A DNA stretch of 64,000 bases from Isoetes taiwanensis (GCA_021234155.1 JAJEKV010000075.1:1366001-1430000), one strand, 5' to 3'; counted from the first letter of the stretch, positions 45,355 through 56,049 are shown. Numbers and translations: made by a program. The notes: generated from the letters alone by a model not told the origin.

Positions 45355-46145
45355 AAGGAAGGAAGGAAGTATATTTTTACGTCGCACCACAAAGGCAGCG
45401 TCACGAAGGACATGCGACCACAAGTACAAAGAAAACAAAAATACATTGCATGGGCCGAAGCCCGTGAGCACCATGGCCCGGATTAAAAAACCTCACTGGG
45501 GAAAAACCGTTGCCATGATGACCACAGATCCAAAAAGCTATGTTGCTGCAAAAAGCAACAAGCATACCTCCAACAAACATAACTTCAACAAACGCCCAAA
45601 CCGTAACCTCTTCACGCCTAGGGTGCCGAGTAATCGGGTGCGACTCATGGACGCTAAACCTCCAACCTCCATCCTCTCACGAAACCGGGGCAAATAGATG
45701 TCGATGCAGAGATCCCGTGCCGACCCACAGAGTAACTCGATCAAACCACTAGACCATAAGAGCCGCCCCGTAAAACGGTAGAGTCCCAAAACCCCATAGC
45801 AACGATCTGCAGAAGGCGGTGGCCTGTGAGGGCACCGGCCGGTTGAAAAAACCAACGCATCCAATAAGCCCAAGCGCCGTCCCGTCCAGCGCCAGGGGAA
45901 GGCGGCTTCGGGGAAAACGCCGAGAGAAGTCGCCGGAGGAGGTGCATCCTCCACCACTTCGCCAAGGCGCCAAAGACCCTCGCTCCATCGTGTGCTCCAA
46001 AGCCACAAGCATGCTTCGCAGCGCCTCGCTCGAGCATGCACCGGTGCTCGAGCAGCACCGAGGTCCGCCTCCGGGCGCCATCCATCACTGCCAGGGCCTA
46101 GGCGCCATCCATCACTGCCAGGAGAGGCTCAGGCAGGCGCCCAGG
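45355..46145 (-). mobile_element. LINE 3' region, inverted copy, GC-rich
   Basis: On the minus strand the sequence ends with the family tail (CAACGGTTTTTCCCC, GGTTTTTTAATCCGGGC, then (TTCC)n at 45355-45369). Upstream is about 600 bp of GC-rich sequence with a 167-codon frame (46041-45538) of unusual Arg/Gly/Leu composition and no recognised motif. It is probably 3' untranslated sequence. A 29-bp unit (GGCGCCATCCATCACTGCCA) is duplicated at about 46074-46122. Confidence 0.55.
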
Positions 46146-46430
46146 CACCCTCAGGCGCTAAGAAACCTTAAGGTAGGGGTTCTAAATATTAAGAAAATAT
46201 AAAATCGTATATAGGGTGTTTTTATTGGCACGCAACCTTATAAAGGGTTTTTTTTTTTAACTTGAGGAACGCAGATGCTATATACATCCATCATAGAGGT
46301 GAACCCCCCGGGCACAAACTAGAAGCTTACATCTTCATTGTCTACTATGCTATAGTACCATGTAACCAATTATTTTAATGAATGAGAATCAGAACAGCTG
46401 AGCATGGAGATAAACTCTAACAAATGAATG
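46146..46430. other. No feature seen
   Basis: AT-rich spacer between the LINE tail and the SAUR duplicate. Confidence 0.4.
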
Positions 46431-46600
46431 GCATTAGTGAGTGAGAAAAATATTGGGGGGTGGGTGTCACATAGTAAAGGAGAAAATTTTCAACCAAGGC
46501 TAGCATTGCAAGTTTTCTCCGGATTGTCAGCTTCAAACATTACGGGATATGTTGCTGGCTATACAAGGGTGACAAAGAATGGAAGAGGAAAGGCAAATGA

Positions 46601-47020
46601 CTAAGAATCGTAAAATGCGAGGAGTTCATGGATTTGAAAGTCACAGATAGATTGCTCTTCATTTTGGAGCAACCAAAGAAAATGGCTGAATAAGACTTCC
46701 TCGCAAGCTATATAGAGTCCAGCAGAATGCTGGAAGCCAAACTCCTCTGCAGATAGGTCGAGCAAGGTTTTGAAGAGAGGGTGGTTAAGGCTAGAAGCCT
46801 CCACAATAAAACGACGCCTATGCTTCCCCACATAAACAGCCAAGTAGCCTTTTGGCACATCAGGTGGAACTGCATACTCTCCATCATCTTCATCACTCGA
46901 ACCATCATCACTAGACCTGCTCCAAGATAACGAGCTCCTCCACAGCCCCTCCCCCTGTCGCCTCTGCCCCATGCTCCCCATCTTTTGAAACAATTTCCAT
47001 ATCTTGAGTTTAGGAGCCAT
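46601..47020 (-). CDS. SAUR-family auxin-response protein (copy 3)
   Basis: Intact 139-codon intronless frame from ATG 47020. The SAUR domain spans about residues 54-118: DVPKGYLAVYVGKHRRRFIV, SSLNHPLFKTLLDLSAEEFG, and GLYIACEEVLFSHFLWLL. The N-terminus is basic with an acidic SSDEDDGEY stretch. It is the inverted sister of copy 2 at 15.0 kb and retains both ends that copy 2 has lost, so it is the likelier functional member of the pair. The expected role is auxin-induced cell expansion through phosphatase inhibition at the plasma membrane, from family knowledge only. Confidence 0.93.
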   Translation of the reverse strand: MAPKLKIWKLFQKMGSMGQRRQGEGLWRSSLSWSRSSDDGSSDEDDGEYAVPPDVPKGYLAVYVGKHRRRFIVEASSLNHPLFKTLLDLSAEEFGFQHSAGLYIACEEVLFSHFLWLLQNEEQSICDFQIHELLAFYDS

Positions 47021-47700
47021 AGCCTACTATCCACAACTTCTTCCCCTCTTCTACCAACAAATGAGATACGTTGGGGTATTTATGCCGTCCTATCCGTAAC
47101 ATTGCTACTCAAAATGTAATAATATTGCCAAAATATAGCTATCACTACATGCTCTATAGGTGTCCCACAATATTTACAACACATGTGCTCTTGACCAGAA
47201 AAATCACTCTGGATCTTGCTGCTCCACAAGTATCGCACAAGTGTCGACAGCTGCCTCATATCATCTTCACAATTTAGCTAGCGCACCAGAGCTTGAGTGG
47301 TTGTAAAAATGGCATGCTGAGTCTAGAATTCTTTGAAGCCCCCACCACATCTAGATTATGTTGCCTAGCCTTTCCTTGACCTGCTTGGGACTGGATCAAA
47401 AATGCTTCCGGTTAAAGGTAGAGAAAGAGCAGAAAATGTATCATGTTAACCAAAAGAGTGTCCTAGACCGACAAGTCATAACTTCACAAGTAGAGGTCAA
47501 GATCTTTGTGGACCACTTAACAAACGAGATAAGGATGTTCTAGTCCATTCTCTTTTTGTAACCACATAACCTCTGACGTACTAGTTATATGATATGAGAC
47601 ATCTTATGACACTTGTGGGCACTAGTAGTAAAGGCATGTGGGACATGGGAAGATCTTTATGGCAAAATAGAGCATAAGTTGATAGCTCCCTTTTTTGGCC
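47021..47700. promoter_or_regulatory. Fused divergent SAUR promoter blocks (copy 3 locus)
   Basis: 47021-47400 is the inverse of 14681-15041 and serves copy 3 on the minus strand. 47401-47700 is the inverse of 12600-12946, the upstream block of copy 1, and points right. No SAUR coding sequence follows to its right, so one promoter block is orphaned. The two blocks are adjacent here but 1.73 kb apart at 12.9-14.7 kb. Confidence 0.7.
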
Positions 47701-50441
47701 TCATTTTCATATAGGGTGAATAATCTTACACCGGTCTACTATGATACTGTGTTGTCCCCCAATTGACAGTCTTCAAAACGTGGGGTCCACTATATTAGGT
47801 TCATCATAGCCATGTGTGGTCCATCAATAGACTCCACCAAATGTTAACTAACATAGCGAAAGTACTTTGGTGCGCAAAAGTATAGTAGGTGTAAAGAGGT
47901 GAGCTAAATGTGAAATAACCTTTTGTAAGTGGCGGTATCACAGTAGTAGAATGGGGTTTTAGTCTAAACAATTTTCCTAATTGATTATATTTTGATTGAG
48001 TGACTAATTTCCTCCAAATAAGAAAAACAACTAGCCTAAAGCACTCTTGAGTATCATCGCAAAGAAATCTATATGCTTTAGAAATATTCCTATGCCACAA
48101 AAGATGCTTGAAATTGTTTGTGTTGTTTGTTTACTCCATACCATATATGACCTAGTAAGACATATGATCCAAATAATTCGGGATATAATGCCAAACCCAC
48201 TTGTTACTCTTTCTATGTCCACGAAGCTTGTATTCCAATACTACTATGCTCAACAATATGAGTATAAAATGCCTTCTAGACCAACAAATCAATATGACTT
48301 TGTAAATTACACAAGCAATGTTAGAGTGGTGTGTGCATCATATGTCCTAAAGGATGCTACCAAGTGGCATGACGTAAAAATTGCTTCTTCTTTTTCTTCT
48401 TCTTTATTTCAAGCTATCTTTGCCAGTTTTTTAGTGAAACACATGACTAATGCCCGGAGCATGTATGCATAATTATGCCGAATCGGCGACCTGTAGGACT
48501 GAAGCTTCATGCAAATCTTCATTTCTGTTTGTATTTTTAGAAGGGTATAAAATTTTGCCTCCAAAACCTTATCTATATTAAACGATTCCGGCTCTGCTAG
48601 AATAAAAGCTATGGAATCACAAGAGTCAAGGTTTTTTGTACAATATCTTGGATATGGCACCTTTCTTTATCCAATACACCAACCATAAGGTTTTAAGTGT
48701 TGCAAGTAATAAGGGAAGGAGCATCTCCTTGTAAAAGCGTATTCACTATTTTGCATGAAACGAAGCAATGTTTTTCTTTTTTTTGAAGGACTTGAGCCTT
48801 TATTATCCAGAGAAAGTTACAAAGTACAATGGAGACTAAAAACTCAGTGGAGAGAATGTCCAGCAGAGCAAATCCACCCCACTCAAATACAACATCTAAA
48901 CAGTATGAAGAGCAAGCAAAATCTCATGAGTAAGTGTGAATCTGAAGATAGTGCTCCCAAATACGGCTCTTTAATGATTTGACAATTCATTGTTGGGCAT
49001 CGAGAAGGACCTGTGCATCTGAACAAGCAAGACTTTTGAATAGCCAGCAGGTGTTATTAGTAGTCTACCCAAATGGTTGAAAAAATTTGGCAAAGAGTGT
49101 GTTTCATTTGGCTTCTGCATGGGTCATCAGGTCCATTATGAAACGAAGCAATGTAGTATAGTACAATACCAAACATCTACTTTTTCCTTACTACTTTTTT
49201 CATCAATGAACACCATAGTCCTTCATGCCTCTAGTTGGATCATATCCTATATTTTCTTTTTCTCCCTTTTGAAAGACACTATGTAGGAAATAAATGCATA
49301 TCTATAATAATTTTCTTACCTTATATTTGAAAACGTGTACCTTTGTAACATATGCTATGTATTTCTTCTATGAGTAAATTCTCTATTCTCCAAATAGCTA
49401 TTTAACAACCTTTTTCAACTAAATATAAGATTCATAACAAGTCAAAATCATAAGCATCCTTCTCCTTCTCCTTCTTCAGATTTACATCCACATTTACACT
49501 ATCTAATGTACAAAAACAAAAAAACAGCTCCATTCAGGATGCAAACGATCCCCAAATATCCACCATGGGTTTTTACACCAGGCCACATTAGGCACTCTCC
49601 AAACCATTGCCATATACTTTTCTAAATTTGAAAAATATATAAGGTATATTTATAAAATTGGTTAATATACAAAGTATGAAGTATGAAGTATGAAGTGTAA
49701 CATGTAACTTGTAATGTGTAAATTCTAAAGTATACAGTAGAAAGTGTAAAGCATAAAATATAAAACCTAGAATTTTCAATTACATTCCTGTATTTCACGG
49801 TTCCATTTGAAAGTACTCCATCCTCTTCTACGTTAATGACATCCTAGAAGCATAATAGACAGAATTGGAGGAGAGAACCTGTACCTGCATCCAATCAATA
49901 CACAATTAGCATAGTAATGGTAAATGTGCAAGGGCCAAAAGGTACATTGGGTCTCTCAATTACTGATCACCAATTATATCTTTTTGCCCTGAGGAGAAGA
50001 CATTAACAAGAAAGGAAATGGAATAATAACTTCATCTGAATTTTCACGTAAAAGTATATAATTAATCAATACCAATATCAAGCTATAACGTTAGATGAGA
50101 ACCAATTTCCTGAACCCAAATCTAGCTGGTTACTTGATAATCAGTTTTATAGTGCATAATCCTTTACATATTACAAAGAACTAATTACATTTTTATAGCA
50201 TATAAAGTGTAATATTTTTAACTTCTCAACCTCTACGTCGTATCATAGGATAACTTGTAAGATTTTAGCAATGTCTAGCATAGAGAACATGAACTCTTAA
50301 CATAACAAACATGGACTCTTATCATAGAGATAATATACAACGTATGCTATGAAGATGCCTATCATGACATCCATAAACCCAGCACCAAATAGATTTTAGT
50401 AATGGATAGAGATGTGAAAATAAATCTCACTAGAAACGTGT
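47701..50441. other. Gene-poor AT-rich region
   Basis: The plus frame 48047-48472 (141 codons) is the longest and unrecognised. Simple (AAGTATG)n-like repetition occurs at about 49672-49760. No RNA gene or transposon end was found except the hairpin at its right edge. Confidence 0.4.
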
Positions 50442-50463
50442 GCCCGGCGATGCCGGGCATTAG
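50442..50463 (+). repeat. Helitron-like 3' terminal hairpin
   Basis: GCCCGGC (50442-50448) and GCCGGGC (50452-50458) form a 7-bp stem with loop GAT, followed by ATTAGT. Real Helitron ends finish CTRR before a T; here the bases are TTAG then T, one change from CTAG. It resembles the 25.1-kb terminus closely. No matching 5' end was found. Confidence 0.4.
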
Positions 50464-51387
50464 TCATGGATGTGTGGAATGAGTAGATGTGAGGGAGTTT
50501 GTAGATGGAATAATAAGCTATAAATTTAGTCGTGTTTATAGACGTAATGTAGTGCCAAGTGTAAAGGGTTTAATGGATGCATTGCATTAGCTGTATGCAC
50601 ATGAATGGGCATTAACATAATGTTGAATAGAATAGGTAGACATAATGGAATGTATAGAGTTAGGTATTGATCCCTCCTTGTGGTAGTTTATGGCTTTTGG
50701 AAAATCGCATATCGAATGCTCGTGAGTGAAGACATGTTTATGTAGGTAGATCCCAAGCTTTCATATTGTTTGGCCCTGTGGAGACTACACTTGTTTTAAT
50801 TGAAATAGCAATTTTGAGTTGCTTGGGATGATTGGAATACATGATATAAAAACACGATCTCAAATATTTTTCCCACTCGCTATCTCTATCTGCATCAAAG
50901 TGCCATCTTTCATGTTTCTACACAATCAGTCGAGTTCCAATGTGCAACCCATTCCTAGCGAAGATTGCCTCTTAAATGGACATCAAACTTAGGAATTAAC
51001 CAATGCAACTTAATAGATCTCCATTCGAGTGTGAGAGAGAGCGTTTGTACATAAGAGCTATGGTCAAATGTGGACAATGTTGTTTTACCAAATGTACATC
51101 ATAGTGCATCGAGCTTTAGATCATTTTTCTCATATTGCATATTGGTTAGTGATAGAAGTTAGAATATACCTTTATGTTGTTTGTTGCAAAGCAGTATTTT
51201 TTATTTCCTTTTGTTTTGTCTTTGATTTGGGATATTAGACTAATTGTAGTGTTACAATTGTTTTCTGGAATTGTTATCGTTGTAATAGCAAAACATGTAC
51301 AACATTATAAGATATGTCCATCCATATTTCATCAACACAATTGTCGTAAAGGCGACTTGATCAACTTAAGAAGGGATGTATAATTAT
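50464..51387. other. No recognised gene
   Basis: AT-rich; the plus frame 51174-51383 has membrane-like hydrophobic composition but no support. Confidence 0.35.
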
Positions 51388-51638
51388 GGGCAAAAGTATG
51401 CTAGTGGGTATCAAAAAAACGCGGCCCCAACACTTAGATCAGCACCCTGGATGTACTATTCTATCATAGTATTCCACTTGTTATTAATTGGAGTTGTTAC
51501 ATATTTCTATTGATTACCTAATTACCGTGTGCTAGTACCAGTAACACCTTAAACAAGCTGCCATATGGGGTGCTATATGAGTGCTGTCAGCATGTGTCCG
51601 GACGCCTGCTTTTGCACCCCACCAGCATACTTTTGCCC
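51388..51638. mobile_element. 251-bp MITE with ~22-bp inverted ends and TTAT flanks
   Basis: The left end GGGCAAAAGTATGCTAGTGG (51388-51407) is the inverse of the right end CCACCAGCATACTTTTGCCC with one mismatch. TTAT stands directly outside both ends (51384-51387 and 51639-51642), consistent with a target duplication. GGGC-starting ends with a TTA-type target recall PIF/Harbinger MITEs. Confidence 0.75.
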
Positions 51639-51747
51639 TTATGTTGCCATGGACGTGTATTGACAACCTATCGTGTATATGTTAACCCCAAACGGTAACC
51701 TGAGAACACCATATGTTTATCATAGATAGGACATAGATATATAAGGA

Positions 51748-51843
51748 AAGGGCCCGTTGGGCTGTTCCTGGCCAGGAAAGATGGCCAACGCGCGAAGCTC
51801 GAAGGCCAGCTTGACCGGCCAAAAAACAGCCCAGCGGGCCTTT
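51748..51843. repeat. Foldback hairpin, GGGCCCG(T/C)TGGGCTGTT arms
   Basis: AAGGGCCCGTTGGGCTGTT at about 51748-51766 pairs with AACAGCCCAGCGGGCCTTT at 51825-51843 with one mismatch. TGGCC and GGCCA add inner pairing. It lies in a GC-rich island in AT-rich DNA. Confidence 0.7.
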
Positions 51844-52434
51844 GGCATAACGGAAAATATCCATTGGGCTTCATTCTGCACCTGAATGCAGGGTAAGATC
51901 GATGAAATGCAAGGTAAGATCGACGAAAGGAAAGTAAAAATCTGTCGTTATTCTTGCTTGACTTTCAAACAAATAATATTTGCCACATGTTATAACCTCA
52001 TTGGATGGGAAAGCAGAATGAAGCCTAATGGTTTTTTTGGTGTTAATCTATGCTATTCACGTGACAATGGCAAATATCTTAATAAACTCTAAACCTATTC
52101 AAACAACATAGTATATAGTTTAACAATTAGATAAATTTGAAAACTCCAGAGACATGACAATTGCTCTTTAAACTACTACTTTTTGCTCGAAAAATGTATT
52201 GTGCCTGTTGTTTGCTAGTTGTTGATCCAGATGGTCTTCTATAATTCCAAACTAATTCACTGTTGCTGCCTCAAACAATGTAATGCTTATGCAGCAAGTT
52301 CAATGTAAGTGCCTTGTGAAGTCATGCAGCATGTAATTCAAAACTGTCTTGCATAACCTGAATAACTTTTAAGCCAGTTGTTGATCCAGATGGTCTTCTA
52401 CAGTTCCAAACTAATTCACTGTTGCTGCCTCAAA
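51844..52434. other. Flank of the Ty3 element with a 58-bp direct repeat
   Basis: AGTTGTTGATCCAGATGGTC...TGCTGCCTCAAA occurs at 52218-52275 and 52376-52434, 158 bp apart. The second copy ends exactly where the LTR begins. A short 20-bp duplication (AGGTAAGATCGA(T/C)GAAA) is at about 51891-51935. Confidence 0.7.
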
Positions 52435-52487
52435 TGTGACGTTCCAAGTATTTATACGGTATACGTATAAATATATTGACACGTCAC
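52435..52487. promoter_or_regulatory. Nested palindrome at the LTR edge with TGACGT motifs
   Basis: GTGACGT (52436-52442) pairs with ACGTCAC (52481-52487). Inside, TATTTATACG (52449-52458) pairs perfectly with CGTATAAATA (52464-52473). TGACGT is the core bound by plant bZIP (TGA/as-1 type) factors, so this may be an enhancer or an integrase end signal. The 3' LTR copy has one mismatch in the inner stem. Confidence 0.55.
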
Positions 52488-54005
52488 CCAGTATAGATAC
52501 ACCGCTATGGGGCATGTTGACCTAGGGGGTTGGCCACAATGGATTTAATTAGCTATGCTAATTTAAATATAAAGGATAATTACCTAAATACTTGCTATTA
52601 AGACACCTAATGGTGGGAAGGCGCCATTTGGCATAACCTGGGTGGCTAGCATGGGGGTTTCTAAACCAAGCCACCAAGTGACAGCGCCACCCCCATCTCA
52701 CCCCAATTTCGACCCAACCAGCACCAGGAAGCAGCTAAGCGCTCAGGGCCCAGCTGCTGAACCTCGCCCAATCGCCCAGACACCCTTTAACCGTTGCTGC
52801 CACCCCAGTACAGCACTATGGAGGCACCCCTTGACAACGGCTCTAGCCGAAACACTGGTCAGTGGTAGTTTAATTTGCAATTTGTAGAATAATACTTTGG
52901 TGTTCTTGTCTGACTAGCTTTGGTTCAGATTAACCCTTCTTTGGTAACTAGGAATATTGTTCAATTATGAATGATGCTCTGTTATGGAATGGTCGATGTC
53001 TCTATAAGTTAGTTCAGTAATTTCCAGTAAACAGGGGATTAAAAGGGGGGTAGAGGCCTCTGAGCTCAAGTGTAGAATGCTCCTAGTACTTCCTTAAATG
53101 CCCTACTAGTTTCGGCCTGTGCACAAGAGCCCACCGGGTCATAGACGCTATGGTCTGGCTTAGCACCAGACAAGGGACGCAGTGGTGAAGTAGGGGGTGG
53201 GGTCTTGCACGAGCATAAAAGGCTCCTGAGACTCCTACAGTGGGCTAGGCCTGATAGCCGGTCACGTGGAGGGCCGGGTATGGGTCTGACACTCCCTGGG
53301 TGTAGTGGTGTGACCCGTATGGGGCACCATGCACTTTGAGTAGAATTAGGGTGAGTAAATCGGGTACGGATGCGGGGGTCGCTGATGCGGCACATATTCT
53401 CTAGCTCACCCACGACACCACTGTGATCCTGGAAGGGGACGCCTCCCCGACCTGCCTCATCGGAGAGTAGACTCAAAGGGTGATCCCTAGACTCTACGTC
53501 TCCGGAAGGCTATAGCGAAGCCATAGCGTGACTCGACCTATCTGCAAAGTGTGCACAGGAGGGGCGGATGGAGTGGACAACCCTAGCCGATGTTCTATGC
53601 CAGCCAACGCCATGCCAAGATTCGGTCTGCCGATCTCCTGAGACCCAGCAGTCAGTCGCTCCCCCACTAGAGTCTGAGCCGGGGTAGAACCTGGGTTTTG
53701 GGTGTTTTCTTAGTCTTAGATGCATATTCTTGCCGTTGGTATTTGGATGGATGTGCCACCCTTCGAGGTGGTTATTTATATGTGATTTATATGCTGTGTG
53801 CTAACCCTTGTATTCATGCTTCCTTGACGTAGGCTTCCATCGGCGTGGGCCGAATGACCCCTCCGTATCCTTCACCTGAGCGTCTCTACGTAGACGGCCC
53901 GGGTTAGATGGAGGGCCCTGCTCCTGGCGCGATGGTCGCCATGGGAGGGGAAAGTCCCCGTATGTATACGGTCGGGGGTCGTATATATTTTAGGAGCGTC
54001 CGCGA
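52435..54005 (+). repeat. 5' LTR (~1.57 kb)
   Basis: Starts TGTGACGTTCCAAG, repeated at 63528. The end is set by the primer-binding site at 54006; the usual terminal CA is not clear (ends ...CCGCGA). Internal segments are related to remnants at 15.9-16.7 kb. Polymerase II promoter elements should lie here. A TATATATTTTA run at about 53982 is close to the LTR end. Confidence 0.8.
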
Positions 54006-54017
54006 TGGTATCGAGCC
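54006..54017 (+). other. Primer-binding site (initiator tRNA-Met type)
   Basis: TGGTATCGAGCC at 54006-54017. Plant LTR elements primed by initiator methionine tRNA carry TGGTATCAGAGC; this differs only by loss of the A in CAG. It lies directly after the LTR. Confidence 0.75.
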
Positions 54018-54792
54018 GTGATTTGGTGCTCGAAATCATAGCACCGCCAAACACTAACGCGTGAAATGCGGTAGTTAGGAAGAGGCTAAGTTGATGTGTT
54101 GTCAGTCCTCTTTGATGTTTGGTTCGGTGTTAGGTTAAATTAAGAAGTTATAGTTTTAAAGAAGATAGGGCGACCGGAGGGCCCAAGATTGGAGGAGTTG
54201 TAAATGTCAGTGGGTAGCTCAGATGACGGAGGAAGTGGTTCCATTGGATCGGGCGCACTCAAATTACCCTAGAATAGTCGCCTCCGGTGCTTAAAACGGT
54301 CAAGGGCGCGGGCCGAAACCAATCCGGCCGCGCCCGCTTGCTTTTTATCGTCTTGCGGTCATGGTGGAAGAGCGAAAATGCGGTCGGCGCCCGACCGTAT
54401 CGACAGGAGTCAACGCGCCCCGCCAGTCAACTTTCGGTGCCGCTTGCTTTTCGACGACCCCTGGTCGAGGCGGGAGCACGTATAATGCAGCCGGCGCCCG
54501 ACCGTATGCGCTGCATATTTTCGCCATATAATTAATTAATAATAATGAAATTAAAAGTTAATAAGGAAAATTTTAAAATTTCAAAAGTTAATTGGCCGTT
54601 CGAATTTCTTTTAGTTGTCTTATTTCGCCTTGTCTTCAGCGCCTTCGACCGCCAGAGCCGACGGCCGCCATCGCCACCAGACCTGATCCTCCTCTTTCGC
54701 CCTTGTGCCTTGCGAACCCTAGCGCCCTCTTTGCCGCCTCTTTCGTCACAAGCGCCTCACTGCCCGACTCCGTAGACCTTAGTACCACAGTT
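54018..54792 (+). other. Leader of the Ty3 element with two GC-rich repeats
   Basis: GCTTGCTTTT and GGCGCCCGACCGTAT recur (the latter at 54386-54400 and 54493-54507) in two related segments of about 105 bp. They may be packaging, dimerisation or translation signals of the genomic RNA. Open frames here are not convincing. Confidence 0.5.
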
Positions 54793-56049
54793 ATGGCCAA
54801 TACCAAGAGCACCATCGACCCAAAGACCCTAAGCATAGTGCAGATTCATGCCTTGATTGCCCGGCACATGGCTACCGACCCGGCCTTCATCGACATCCTT
54901 CTGGATGAGTTGGTGAACCGTTTTGAGAATAATGATAGGATTCCCTATCCTATCTATCACTTCTCGGAGCCATTCCTGATCCGGCTGAACCTTCGTCAGC
55001 TTTCTTACACTCTTGTTGAGCAACCTGACATGGTTATGATGCTGATTAAGTTCTATCCTCCCGAGCAAGAGGGCCATACCGAGGAGGAGGATATCAGGGC
55101 AGAAGCTGATCGCATTAGGGCCTTCGCCAGGGAAGATGACCACCGGGAGGTAGAGCGAGCAGATACAGCTACTCGTGGCAGGGAGTACCGGTATTTAGGG
55201 GACGGCTTTGGCGTCATAGATGGCAGGGAAATTGAGGTTCCCCCGTACCAATGGCATGAAGGCTCTCAGAGCTTCATGTGGGGAGCCCCGATCCCTGATA
55301 TCAGTCTGGATTACCTGACAACGATCCAGATTGATATGAACCAGCGATCCAACGGATACCATGCTGAACTTCTTCGCCGAAGCGCCGCCCAACAATTCGC
55401 TCAGATTCAAGAAGATCTGAGGAGAGCCCGGGAGTTCCGGGAAGAACAGGAGAGGCTCGAAAGGGAGAAGAAGGCTCAGCAAGACCAGACGAACCCACAG
55501 GGGGACGGGGGATCTGGAAGCGGGTCGGGCCCAACCCACACGGAGCATGTGACCGTTAAGCACCGGAGGAAGGGTTTAGCCCGGAAGACTGGCAGTCAAT
55601 ACAAGGAGAAGTTACGGACTGTCGGTGCTTTTGGTAAGAATGTGAGCTCCAATCGAAGGCAGCAGCGGGTGGATTCGTCCCGACCGACTGTTGGGGCCAA
55701 GACCGTGCCTACACCAAGAGGGCCGCCTCCAAACCCTGCTCCCCAGAGGAAGCCCCACCGATATAAACCCGGTACCGTGGCCTTACGGGAGATCCGTAAG
55801 TTTCAGAAGTCAACTCAACTTCTGATACGGAAGCTCCCCTTCCAGAGGTTGGTCCGGGAGATTGCACAGGAGTTCAAGACCGACCTCCGTTTCCAGACTT
55901 TTGCTATTTTGGCACTCCAAGAGGCTGCTGAAGCCTATTTGGTGGCACTTTTTGGTGACGCCAATCTTTGCGCGATCCACGCAAAGAGGGTAACCATAAT
56001 GCCTAAGGATTTAGCCCTCGCCCGCAGGATTCGGGGGGAGCATCCTTAG
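54793..56049 (+). CDS. Retrotransposon ORF1: novel domain fused to histone H3 core
   Basis: Intact frame of 418 codons from ATG 54793 (an upstream in-frame extension has no ATG). Residues 1-180: unrecognised, partly helical ([20 protein letters not shown]). Residues 190-232: charged helix, probably coiled coil ([19 protein letters not shown]). Residues 233-318: Gly/Ser then basic linker including GLARKTG. Residues 319-418: histone H3 core without gaps, starting [20 protein letters not shown] and [20 protein letters not shown], ending [20 protein letters not shown] and [10 protein letters not shown]. By eye more than four fifths match ordinary plant H3; the loop 1 and helix patterns are of canonical H3, not CENH3. 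The first 36 residues of H3 are replaced or highly diverged. It lies between primer-binding site and gag, same strand. Likely role (inference): nucleosome-like binding of element DNA or chromatin targeting. Confidence 0.9.
   Translation: MANTKSTIDPKTLSIVQIHALIARHMATDPAFIDILLDELVNRFENNDRIPYPIYHFSEPFLIRLNLRQLSYTLVEQPDMVMMLIKFYPPEQEGHTEEEDIRAEADRIRAFAREDDHREVERADTATRGREYRYLGDGFGVIDGREIEVPPYQWHEGSQSFMWGAPIPDISLDYLTTIQIDMNQRSNGYHAELLRRSAAQQFAQIQEDLRRAREFREEQERLEREKKAQQDQTNPQGDGGSGSGSGPTHTEHVTVKHRRKGLARKTGSQYKEKLRTVGAFGKNVSSNRRQQRVDSSRPTVGAKTVPTPRGPPPNPAPQRKPHRYKPGTVALREIRKFQKSTQLLIRKLPFQRLVREIAQEFKTDLRFQTFAILALQEAAEAYLVALFGDANLCAIHAKRVTIMPKDLALARRIRGEHP

Noticed and set aside
45538-46088. Overlapping Arg/Gly/Ala-rich minus frames
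   Set aside because: GC-rich LINE 3' region; three frames are open at once and none has a motif.
48047-48472. 141-codon plus frame as a gene
   Set aside because: No domain, no splice or promoter support, AT-driven composition; kept only as a note in the regional entry.
54592-54792. Longer N-terminus for ORF1
   Set aside because: The upstream extension starts at TTG and has no ATG; ATG 54793 is the first reasonable start.
55747-56046. Centromeric H3 (CENH3) as identity of the H3 domain
   Set aside because: Helix 1 and loop 1 follow canonical H3 ([13 protein letters not shown], no loop-1 insertion); CENH3 diverges there.
55747-56046. Host H3 gene merely interrupted by the retrotransposon
   Set aside because: The H3 frame is continuous with 318 upstream element codons and lies between primer-binding site and gag on the same strand.
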